From assembly GCA_024275095.1 (NCBI GenBank), contig JAJRZV010000080.1:1-23480 (forward strand): a stretch of 23,480 bases of DNA, given 5' to 3'. Below are positions 17,968 to 23,480 of the stretch, piece after piece; the first letter of the stretch is position 1, and every line of letters begins with the position of its first letter. Position numbers and translations under genes: made by a program. The DNA is from a bacterium. GTDB taxonomy: Bacteria; JAJRZV01. The notes under the pieces were generated by a model. It was not told the origin of the DNA. It searched no databases and worked only from the letters and a program-made list of their open reading frames with translations.

Positions 17968-18906
17968 TTACATGCTGCACTCCAGTTCTACTTCTTTTTC
18001 GTGTTCTGTGCTTCGGTCTTTGAGCATCACGCGACCGCTATTGCAGCTTTCTTCGCTGAAATTCAACTCGTAGGAAACTTCTGTCTCCTGGGATTGAGAT
18101 GCTTCGGCCTGCTTTGTCTCACTTTCCATTTCTCCTTCATGCTTGATTTCCACTGTGCATGCTCCTGCTGTTGGATGCTCACATCCTTCTCTCTGCTGGA
18201 CGTTTTCAAATTCAATTTCCATTTCAAGCCCTGCAGCTTCATTGACCACTGTGCACGAACCTGACACTGTGGCAGCCTTCTCCTGCGTTTCAGGCCCGGC
18301 CTCTACATCTACACTCAACTCACAGTCCACATTCAGTGTTATGTTCTCGTCTATTCTGTACACATCGAATGAAAACGTTTTTGTCATTGACATGGAGTGA
18401 TCCTGGAGGTCTATAACCACGGAAAGGTTGGCTGTTCCTGTAATAACCACGTTGGCTCTTTCCACGTTTTCAAAACTCACACTTACCGTGTGAGTGATGG
18501 ATGTGGTCGAGACCTGGGTCCAGACGATTACATCAACGTTACCCTGACCCTCGCCGCAGTTAAGAGAATAGTGCTCCGAACCGTCTTCCATCTGGGTTTT
18601 ATTGACGTTGCCGCAGAGTTCATCCGTTCTGCCTTCGTCTGTGGGCGTGGACTCTCCTTCCGGAAAAGAAGAGTCTGGAATGGTGGTGGTTTCGGCCAGC
18701 GGTGCCAGGGACCCGCTGCTGCTGCTCAGAACAGTCTCGTCCAGAACCGTATCCACTGCATCTATGGAATCGAGAGCAGCAGCTACAGAGGTGGTTGCCG
18801 CCTCTTCTTCAGTGCTTACTCCCTCGCTTCCTCCACACCCTCCCATCACAAGCACGAGAACACTTGCCCCGGCCAGGAGCATTTTCAGCCTTTTTACTTT
18901 CTTCAT
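17968..18906 (-). CDS. Cysteine-rich predicted lipoprotein, unknown function
   Basis: A 312-residue exported protein with a basic N-terminus (M-K-K-V-K-R-L-K), a hydrophobic core and the lipobox V-M-G-G-C (Cys24). Residues 25-95 are a linker rich in Ser, Thr, Glu and Ala. The rest is Thr/Val/Glu-rich with alternating hydrophobic residues, as expected for beta-sandwich or repeat-like sheet. Eight further cysteines fit up to four disulfides, which would form after export. I recognise no family. The ATG at 18906 has GGGAGGTG at the right distance; the GTG just before it is less likely. A promoter-like GTAAC-N17-CGTT sequence precedes the gene, and a strong terminator follows it, so it is probably its own transcription unit within the sigma-factor regulon. 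Function is unknown. Confidence 0.85.
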   Translation of the reverse strand: MKKVKRLKMLLAGASVLVLVMGGCGGSEGVSTEEEAATTSVAAALDSIDAVDTVLDETVLSSSSGSLAPLAETTTIPDSSFPEGESTPTDEGRTDELCGNVNKTQMEDGSEHYSLNCGEGQGNVDVIVWTQVSTTSITHTVSVSFENVERANVVITGTANLSVVIDLQDHSMSMTKTFSFDVYRIDENITLNVDCELSVDVEAGPETQEKAATVSGSCTVVNEAAGLEMEIEFENVQQREGCEHPTAGACTVEIKHEGEMESETKQAEASQSQETEVSYELNFSEESCNSGRVMLKDRSTEHEKEVELECSM

Positions 18907-18945
18907 CACTTCACCTCCCTCAGTTAATGGGTTTCGATTGGTAGA

Positions 18946-18968
18946 ACGGAACAGCCTGACGAAAGGTT
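18946..18968 (-). promoter_or_regulatory. ECF-type promoter candidate for the cysteine-rich lipoprotein gene
   Basis: On the minus strand GTAAC (AAC at 18968-18966) is followed after exactly 17 bases by CGTT (CGT at 18948-18946). An AAC -35 and CGT -10 at 16-17 bases are the hallmark of ECF sigma promoters. The start of transcription would be about 30 bases before the ATG. The same arrangement, with the same first T-A-A-C and C-G-T-T, lies before the beta-barrel gene of the sigma operon. Confidence 0.58.
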
Positions 18969-18997
18969 ACACAATTGCCTCCTCCGCGGAAGGATTT

Positions 18998-19843
18998 TTA
19001 CGGGATGTTGTGGTGAAACTTATCTTTTTTTGTGGGAATCTGAGTGGGGACGCCCATTTCTCCACCGGGTACGAATTGTTCCGGCATCTCCTGCATCAAT
19101 TTTGTCCCTGTAGTTCCTGGCGAGTTGGTTCCTTCGCCTGTGAACGGATTATCCATGCGTATCATGATTTCCTGGAATGAAAATCCTTTTTTGATCCCCT
19201 GTAAGATCCGCTTTTCGTATCTGTAAAGCTCCTTTTCCCGAATTTTCCCGGAGGAGGTGATTTTTCTCAACATGCGTTCGAGGTCCTGTTGGGTGGCACC
19301 TGCCTCGCACATCAGCCCTGCCACATCAGCGAGCTGGGCCAGTTGATGGGGGTTGAGTTGATTGATGTGTTTTTGGACCTGGGAAAAGAAGCGCTCAAGA
19401 AGGGCTCTGTTGTTATCCGGCGTCCGGTATAGTGCGTCCACCAGTGCTTTTACTGTGTAGGTAGGCGGGGTGGATTTGAGGAGCGAAGCTGACAGGGTAT
19501 ACGCCCACTTTACGTCTTCAGCGTAGACTTGGAGCCGATTGAGCAAGAGAGGGGGAGGAACGTGCTTTGCGAGTCCTTCCAGAAGCTTTTGTGACCATAT
19601 TTCCACTTCTTCCCGGGTGCGGAAGGAAGAGAGTGTTTTGACAAGCACATTCTGATTTTCAGGATTTAAGCGTTTTGCAACACGAGCGTGTATATACTGT
19701 GCGCGTTCCTTGCTTAACCCTGCTCTAACGAGGGCTTTTTCCAGCGAAAGGGCCTCGGGGCGCCCCTGGGATGGACAAAGAAACAGGACACAGGCAGCAA
19801 CCAGAATTCCTGCGGCCAGTTTTTGTGAATTTAATACCTTCAC
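18998..19843 (-). CDS. Exported alpha-helical protein, unknown function
   Basis: A 281-residue protein with a signal peptide (hydrophobic residues 9-23). V-A-A-C at 15-18 looks like a lipobox but is followed by more hydrophobic residues, so ordinary signal-peptidase cleavage near residue 27 is as likely. The mature part (about 30-235) is rich in charged and Leu residues, consistent with a helical bundle of unknown family. The last 45 residues are a Gly/Pro/Thr-rich tail. It starts with a GTG overlapping the stop of the CBM48 protein by four bases (GTGA), so translation is probably coupled. It belongs to the sigma-factor operon, and is followed by a promoter candidate and the lipoprotein gene. 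Confidence 0.8.
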   Translation of the reverse strand: MKVLNSQKLAAGILVAACVLFLCPSQGRPEALSLEKALVRAGLSKERAQYIHARVAKRLNPENQNVLVKTLSSFRTREEVEIWSQKLLEGLAKHVPPPLLLNRLQVYAEDVKWAYTLSASLLKSTPPTYTVKALVDALYRTPDNNRALLERFFSQVQKHINQLNPHQLAQLADVAGLMCEAGATQQDLERMLRKITSSGKIREKELYRYEKRILQGIKKGFSFQEIMIRMDNPFTGEGTNSPGTTGTKLMQEMPEQFVPGGEMGVPTQIPTKKDKFHHNIP

Positions 19844-20160
19844 TGCTCTAACCGCAGTATCAAATTGCGTCCACCGAAAGCATCGGGAACAGTTTTCTGG
19901 TCAGGGGGGACGAAAATTTCGCCGTCTACCAGGAAGACATAATGATAAAGTCCTCTTTGCAGCGGAAGACCAACTGTCCATAACCCGTCTTCACATTTCA
20001 TGGTCCCTTTCTCGGGGTCCCACTGGTTGAAGTCGCCTATTACACGCACATCGTGAGCACACGTTTTTAAGTCCAGGATAAGAGTGACACCCTCTGCTTC
20101 CGGCTGCACGCGCAACATATTGGCAGCACAGGATGAGAATATGAGGCCCGCGGAAAGCAT
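19840..20160 (-). CDS. CBM48/AMPK-type domain protein, probable lipoprotein
   Basis: A 106-residue protein that is almost entirely one early-set (CBM48, AMPK glycogen-binding type) domain: V-R-V-I-G-D-F-N-Q-W-D-P at 38-49, G-L-W-T-V, G-L-Y-H-Y-V-F-L-V-D-G and P-D-A-F-G-G-R-N. The N-terminus M-L-S-A-G-L-I-F-S-S-C ends in a lipobox-like Cys11, but it is short and lacks the usual basic residues. A longer version from ATG 20259 would add 33 residues, with many Arg and Lys, but would overlap the anti-sigma gene by 100 bases. I prefer the ATG at 20160 because it overlaps that stop by one base (TGATG) and has AGGGGG seven bases before it. The domain resembles the one in the anti-sigma protein, suggesting duplication. 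Ligand unknown. Confidence 0.82.
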   Translation of the reverse strand: MLSAGLIFSSCAANMLRVQPEAEGVTLILDLKTCAHDVRVIGDFNQWDPEKGTMKCEDGLWTVGLPLQRGLYHYVFLVDGEIFVPPDQKTVPDAFGGRNLILRLEQ

Positions 20161-20795
20161 CAGAATGCCCCCTGCTTTTCGTAGGAAAGTTTGAGCACGG
20201 AGTTGACGTTTCCAAAACCGTCTTTGACGTAGTCTGTAGCAAGCGGGTCGGGTATCCATAAGGAGTTATTTACAACAAAGGCGTAATTGTATCTACCTTT
20301 TTTGAGTGGAACCACGGCGACCCATGTGCCGTCGCCGTCCAGGTCCTCCATGGGAGTGGCGGAAGGATTCCAGTCGTTGAAGTCTCCCACGATGGATACG
20401 GACCGCGCTCCAGGGCGATGGAGCACGAATTTTACGTAGACCACGTCAGGAGAAGTTTTGGGTTGATGGTGGAGAGAAAGAAAGATCGCCGCGGGGATGA
20501 GAATACACAAGACAGCAGTCAGTGCTGCCGCGTACACTTTCAGGAAAAGCGGCGCCCTTTCCACCACCACAGGCTGGGCCTGGATTTGTCGCATGATTTT
20601 TTCGGGAAGCCCTGGAGAAGGCCGGGCTCTGGATTGAAAGCGAGAATACGATTTTTTCAAGGCAATGTATTGTTTGAAGGCTTCTTGAAGTTCGGTATCG
20701 CCTTTCAGAAGTGCAAGCGCATCTTCTTCATTGATACGGTTGCTCAGGAAATCTTCCACCACCCGGTAAAAAAGGAGTCTCTTTTTTAACTTCAT
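20160..20795 (-). CDS. Membrane anti-sigma-like protein with extracytoplasmic CBM48 domain
   Basis: A 211-residue protein with three parts: a cytoplasmic helical region (1-80), one transmembrane segment (about 84-108) and a CBM48/AMPK-type early-set domain (about 118-205). The last carries V-S-I-V-G-D-F-N-D-W-N-P (133-144), W-V-A-V-V-P-L and Y-N-Y-A-F-V-V-N. Its gene begins on the stop of the sigma gene (ATGA overlap, GGGAG ribosome site), the standard place for an anti-sigma factor. The cytoplasmic part lacks the zinc-binding HxxxCxxC of ZAS-type anti-sigma factors, so assignment rests on position and topology. Related sigma/glycogen-binding-domain gene pairs are known in several candidate phyla and are little studied. 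I infer that the outer domain senses a ligand or the second CBM48 protein. Confidence 0.8.
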   Translation of the reverse strand: MKLKKRLLFYRVVEDFLSNRINEEDALALLKGDTELQEAFKQYIALKKSYSRFQSRARPSPGLPEKIMRQIQAQPVVVERAPLFLKVYAAALTAVLCILIPAAIFLSLHHQPKTSPDVVYVKFVLHRPGARSVSIVGDFNDWNPSATPMEDLDGDGTWVAVVPLKKGRYNYAFVVNNSLWIPDPLATDYVKDGFGNVNSVLKLSYEKQGAF

Positions 20796-21400
20796 AATGC
20801 TTTCTCCCTGAAGCTGTTGAGAAAGTGTTTCAAATGCTCTGCCAGACGCTTGCGGCTTCTGTGCACACGGACTTTTAGCAGTGCCACGGGAACCCCCGTG
20901 ATTTTTTTCATTTCCGTGTAGTTCATCTCCAGAATGTGCTTGAGTACAAAAGCCTCCTGCAGGGCCGGGGGCAACGTGCCAAGCGCCTCTTCGAAAACAG
21001 CAACGAGCTCGCTGTCAGCGAGAAGCTGGTGAGGGTCTGTGCCGGTTCTGGTATCAGGAATGGATGCATGTTCTTCTATAGAGTCAGTATGTTTGGAATT
21101 CCAGCTCCGGACGAAGTCAATGGTGCAGTTTCTGGCGATTTTATAAAGCCACTGCCTGAAATTTCCTTTTCTGTATGTGTGAATGTGTGCGAATGCTTTA
21201 AGAAAGGTTTCCTGCACCAGATCCTCCGCAGTGTGCTGATTTCTCACGAGTGCACGGACAAACGCGAATATTTCCCTGTGATACCGCATTACGAGTACCC
21301 CAAAAGCCTCTTTGTCGCCTTGCTTGACCTTTTCAACCACGAAATCGTCATCCTTTTCCTCAAGCTCTGTGGCCTCCGTGTTTTTCTCGTCAATGCTCAA
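20792..21400 (-). CDS. ECF-type RNA polymerase sigma factor
   Basis: A 202-residue extracytoplasmic-function sigma factor. Region 2 (about 22-100) includes R-N-Q-H-T-A-E-D-L-V-Q-E-T-F (53-66), which binds core polymerase, and F-R-Q-W-L-Y-K-I-A-R-N, which melts the -10. Region 4 (about 140-192) has L-P-P-A-L-Q-E-A-F and a helix-turn-helix, M-N-Y-T-E-M-K-K-I-T-G-V, for the -35. The predicted start is a TTG at 21400, 12 bases after the barrel gene, with only a weak ribosome site; an in-frame GTG about 20 codons later is an alternative. Acidic residues 1-19 precede region 2. It overlaps the anti-sigma-like gene by four bases. Two GTAAC-N17-CGTT sequences in this cluster are its likely targets. 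Confidence 0.93.
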   Translation of the reverse strand: MSIDEKNTEATELEEKDDDFVVEKVKQGDKEAFGVLVMRYHREIFAFVRALVRNQHTAEDLVQETFLKAFAHIHTYRKGNFRQWLYKIARNCTIDFVRSWNSKHTDSIEEHASIPDTRTGTDPHQLLADSELVAVFEEALGTLPPALQEAFVLKHILEMNYTEMKKITGVPVALLKVRVHRSRKRLAEHLKHFLNSFREKAL

Positions 21401-21412
21401 TGCCCCAACCTG

Positions 21413-22363
21413 TCACAAGAGAAGCGAAAATGTCACGGTGGCGCCGGCGAAAACTGAATAGTAAGCAGATCGGTTTTGTGGAACTCCCCGGCTGAAAGAG
21501 GCAAACGCTTTTACGGCAAAAGATGAAAGGTAGTACCACAGGTTGAATTCGCCGATACCCTTGTGCTCCCGGGAGTAGAGCCCGCCCTTCTGGAATCCGT
21601 ATGAACCTTTCACATTGATTACAACACGGGAGTTTGTTTCGAGAGAGAGCTTTCCTGTAAAGAGATGAAGAGAGGATGAGGAGCTGTAAAAGCCGTAATT
21701 CTGGATCACCTCGGGAGAGAAACGGGTGTTGTTGAAGGTATAGGTTGCCCCCAGAGTCACATTTTCAGAAGCCGCGAGTGTCACCTGCAGAAATGCGAGG
21801 GTACTGGAGGATTCTATTGCTGTTGTGTCCGGCCAGTTGAAAGCCTGCCCCGCTCCTGTTTCCAGGTGGAAAACAAGAGAGGGAGCGAAAACAGTGGAGG
21901 CTGCGTATCCCCACAGGGTATAGGGAACGTCAGTGGGGAGAGGAGAAAAGACAGAGGCGTGCTGTCCAAAGGAGATAACGTTCAGATAAAGAGTCTCTCT
22001 CCACAGCCGAATTTTTGCTCCGGCTTCTCCACCACCCCTGATCCATACGGGGGAGAGGTTCAGGTATTTGCTCACCTGGCCTTTGCACGTCGTGTACATA
22101 TCGAGCCGCACTCCTCTATAAAGCAGTGTGTAGGTAGCAAAAAATTCTCCAACGCTGACAGTTTCCGGAAGCCCGTTCAGGAATTCCACGGGGAGCGAGT
22201 ATGGATTTTGGGCATGGAAGAGGTTTATGCCGAGGGTAAAACGGTGATGGAAGTCTCCGCCTGCCCTTCCGGGAACAAGAAAGCAGAGCCAGATCGCCAT
22301 GCAGATGTGTCTTCGTACCCGCTCCATGTTTACATTGTACCCTTTCTCCACGCCATGCCGCAT
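21413..22363 (-). CDS. Predicted outer-membrane beta-barrel protein, unknown family
   Basis: A 316-residue protein with a hydrophobic signal segment (I-C-M-A-I-W-L-C-F-L-V-P), then alternating polar and hydrophobic residues rich in Tyr, Phe, Ser and Gly. This pattern is typical of transmembrane beta-strands, as are the paired strand-turn-strand stretches near the C-terminus. I recognise no named family; it looks like a small porin-like barrel. The start could be ATG 22363, with GGGAG nine bases upstream, or ATG 22327, which gives a neater signal peptide but has no ribosome site; I use the first. It is the first gene of the sigma-factor operon, behind an ECF-type promoter candidate. Expression control by the sigma factor is inferred. 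Confidence 0.75.
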   Translation of the reverse strand: MRHGVEKGYNVNMERVRRHICMAIWLCFLVPGRAGGDFHHRFTLGINLFHAQNPYSLPVEFLNGLPETVSVGEFFATYTLLYRGVRLDMYTTCKGQVSKYLNLSPVWIRGGGEAGAKIRLWRETLYLNVISFGQHASVFSPLPTDVPYTLWGYAASTVFAPSLVFHLETGAGQAFNWPDTTAIESSSTLAFLQVTLAASENVTLGATYTFNNTRFSPEVIQNYGFYSSSSSLHLFTGKLSLETNSRVVINVKGSYGFQKGGLYSREHKGIGEFNLWYYLSSFAVKAFASFSRGVPQNRSAYYSVFAGATVTFSLLL

Positions 22364-22420
22364 TAATCCGTGCTCCCGGAAACATCGCATCCGCCCTCGA
22401 GAGAGTGTCTACTTATTAAA

Positions 22421-22443
22421 ACGCTGGAGGGGCGCAAAAAGTT
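22421..22443 (-). promoter_or_regulatory. ECF-type promoter candidate for the barrel-sigma operon
   Basis: On the minus strand GTAAC (AAC at 22443-22441) is followed after 17 bases by CGTT (CGT at 22423-22421), the same form and spacing as the sequence at 18946-18968. The first spacer bases also agree (y-TTT-y-G). It implies transcription starting near 22412 and a leader of about 50 bases. Since this operon encodes the sigma factor, the site suggests autoregulation. Confidence 0.58.
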
Positions 22444-22482
22444 ACGCTTTCCCCCTCCCCCACCTTCGGGGGAGGGGGAAAG
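22436..22482 (-). terminator. Terminator-like hairpin after the secreted-protein gene
   Basis: A perfect 15-bp inverted repeat, CTTTCCCCCTCCCCC (22447-22461) and its complement (22468-22482), with a 6-base loop (ACCTTC). On the minus strand it lies 22 bases after the stop of the upstream gene and is followed, after CGTAAC, by five Ts (22440-22436). The arms are pure pyrimidine and pure purine. The T-run is set back from the stem, so termination may be partial. Confidence 0.7.
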
Positions 22483-22504
22483 GCTTCAAAGAGATTGAGA
22501 GGTG

Positions 22505-23480
22505 TCAGTAATAAATGATTCTTACGTCGTCAATGTACCAGCCGCGGTAATTGTTCCACAGCTCGTCCACAGTATCGAACGAGAACATCACCTTGAAGGA
22601 TCCGAGTCCATCCACGTCGTCAGTAATATCAACTTCAACTCTGACCCACCCCTGGTTGTTATTGCGGATGCGGTACGGGCCACCAACAATGTTGTCTGCT
22701 GAATCCAGAATGTACACTTCTTTAAGGTCGGCAGCATTGGTACGGCCTGGCTCTGTCTGTTCCCATGACCAGAACTCGAGTGCAACTTTGGTATAGTTGG
22801 CAGGAAGGGTAATAACAGGGGATGTAAGGCCACCGCTATTGGTGACGCCGTTATCGTAGTCACCCGTTGCGTCCTGTCCGTACCAGAAAGAGTGTGTGGA
22901 ACTGTGGGTTTCCACGTAAGGACTCACGCCTTCGGTTACCGGGTGCCAGAATCCTGAAGTGGTCCACCCCGAGAAGTCGCCACTTTCAAAGTTGTCAGAA
23001 AAGAGTACATCGTATACTTCAAGGGATACGTCTATGTCAACGCTCCAGGGTTCTCCTTCTGCGTTACCACTTGCCGTAACGGTTGTCTGGTACGCTCCCG
23101 GGGAGAGCGCCCCGGGGTTGAGAGGGCTGAGGGTAATGTCCGGAGTGAGTGTGAGGTTGTCAGAGATGAGGTAAGAAAGCCATGTGGCATTCAGAGCCAC
23201 ACCGGTAACGTTCAAAATGCGTCGTTCGCATATTTCTGAGAGAGTGGATGTCTCTTCCGAAGGATAGGACGTGCTGTCTCCAATGACGTAGGAAAATGCA
23301 AGCGCGGAAGGAGTGGCCCTGAAAATGGGCAGCACGGGGTAAGCCAGGTGAAAGCCGTCGAGCATTTGTGTACTATCGGAGGGATTTTCAATGGTTACGA
23401 GGGTGTGAATTTGATACGTTGTACACGAAAGAGGGAAGTTCGTTGCCAGTGTGAAGACCTGAGATGAGCCCGTGAGAATC
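22505..23480 (-). CDS. Secreted protein with BACON-like and MAM/jelly-roll-like domains, C-terminal part
   Basis: The frame is open to the window edge, so the 5' end is missing; 324 codons are visible. An Ig-like repeat (about bases 23330-23030, A-T-P-S-A-L-A-F-S-Y, ending S-V-D-I-D-V-S-L-E-V) resembles BACON-type domains. It is followed by a jelly-roll region starting F-S-D-N-F-E-S-G-D-F-S-G-W and ending G-W-Y-I-D-D-V-R-I, the pattern of MAM-like domains found in immune-inhibitor-A (M6) peptidases and other secreted proteins. No protease active site is in the visible part. ATG 23365 is internal and not the real start, because clear homology-like sequence continues upstream. Its role is probably adhesion or substrate binding; the catalytic part, if any, lies outside the window. 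Confidence 0.78.
   Translation of the reverse strand, partial: ILTGSSQVFTLATNFPLSCTTYQIHTLVTIENPSDSTQMLDGFHLAYPVLPIFRATPSALAFSYVIGDSTSYPSEETSTLSEICERRILNVTGVALNATWLSYLISDNLTLTPDITLSPLNPGALSPGAYQTTVTASGNAEGEPWSVDIDVSLEVYDVLFSDNFESGDFSGWTTSGFWHPVTEGVSPYVETHSSTHSFWYGQDATGDYDNGVTNSGGLTSPVITLPANYTKVALEFWSWEQTEPGRTNAADLKEVYILDSADNIVGGPYRIRNNNQGWVRVEVDITDDVDGLGSFKVMFSFDTVDELWNNYRGWYIDDVRIIYY

Noticed and set aside
22447-22482. A G-quadruplex or triplex-forming element in the purine-rich arm
   Set aside because: There are only two long G-runs, not four, and the repeat is inverted, not mirrored; a plain hairpin explains it.

Overview
The window reads as a chromosomal segment of a diderm (outer-membrane) bacterium. 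Evidence for an outer membrane is a TonB-dependent receptor, a predicted small beta-barrel and several lipoproteins. An archaeal-type fructose-1,6-bisphosphate aldolase/phosphatase, an archaeal-type nicotinate phosphoribosyltransferase and an AmrS radical SAM enzyme are most often met together in thermophilic, deep-branching or candidate-phylum bacteria, so I lean towards such a lineage. I cannot assign a phylum. Base composition looks roughly balanced. No tRNA, rRNA, CRISPR array, insertion sequence or phage gene was recognised.

Layout. (1) 1-1398: the 3' end of a VWA-domain gene (+) converges on an acyP-pncA pair (-). (2) 1472-3439: a TonB-dependent receptor (+), divergent from pncA, carrying the CxxxM/HxM residues of the OprC/NosA copper receptors. 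(3) 3455-8545: a minus-strand run in transcription order GH51 arabinofuranosidase lipoprotein, pncB, fructose-bisphosphate aldolase/phosphatase, a doubtful small ORF, and amrS. pncA and pncB together supply the nicotinamide-to-nicotinate-mononucleotide branch of NAD salvage. (4) 8546-8918: a divergent intergenic region with weak promoter candidates. (5) 8919-17881: a tightly packed plus-strand run eno, trkA/ktrA-like, rnr, dgt, secA, argJ, with gaps of 3, 22, 4 and 4 bases and a final 4-base overlap. (6) 17891-17935: a perfect 12-bp inverted repeat between convergent genes, best placed to terminate the minus-strand run. (7) 17968-22363: a minus-strand envelope-signalling cluster, in order beta-barrel protein, ECF sigma factor, membrane anti-sigma-like protein with an extracytoplasmic CBM48/AMPK-type domain, a second CBM48 protein (probable lipoprotein), an exported helical protein and a cysteine-rich lipoprotein. 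(8) 22505-23480: the C-terminal part of a large secreted protein (minus strand, 5' end outside the window).

The part most likely to be new is region 7. The genes from the sigma factor to the helical protein overlap by 1-4 bases. Two promoter-like sequences with the same form, GTAAC-N17-CGTT, lie before the first gene and before the lipoprotein. Both look like ECF sigma promoters. I infer a self-regulated envelope regulon whose sensor carries a carbohydrate-binding-type fold outside the inner membrane.
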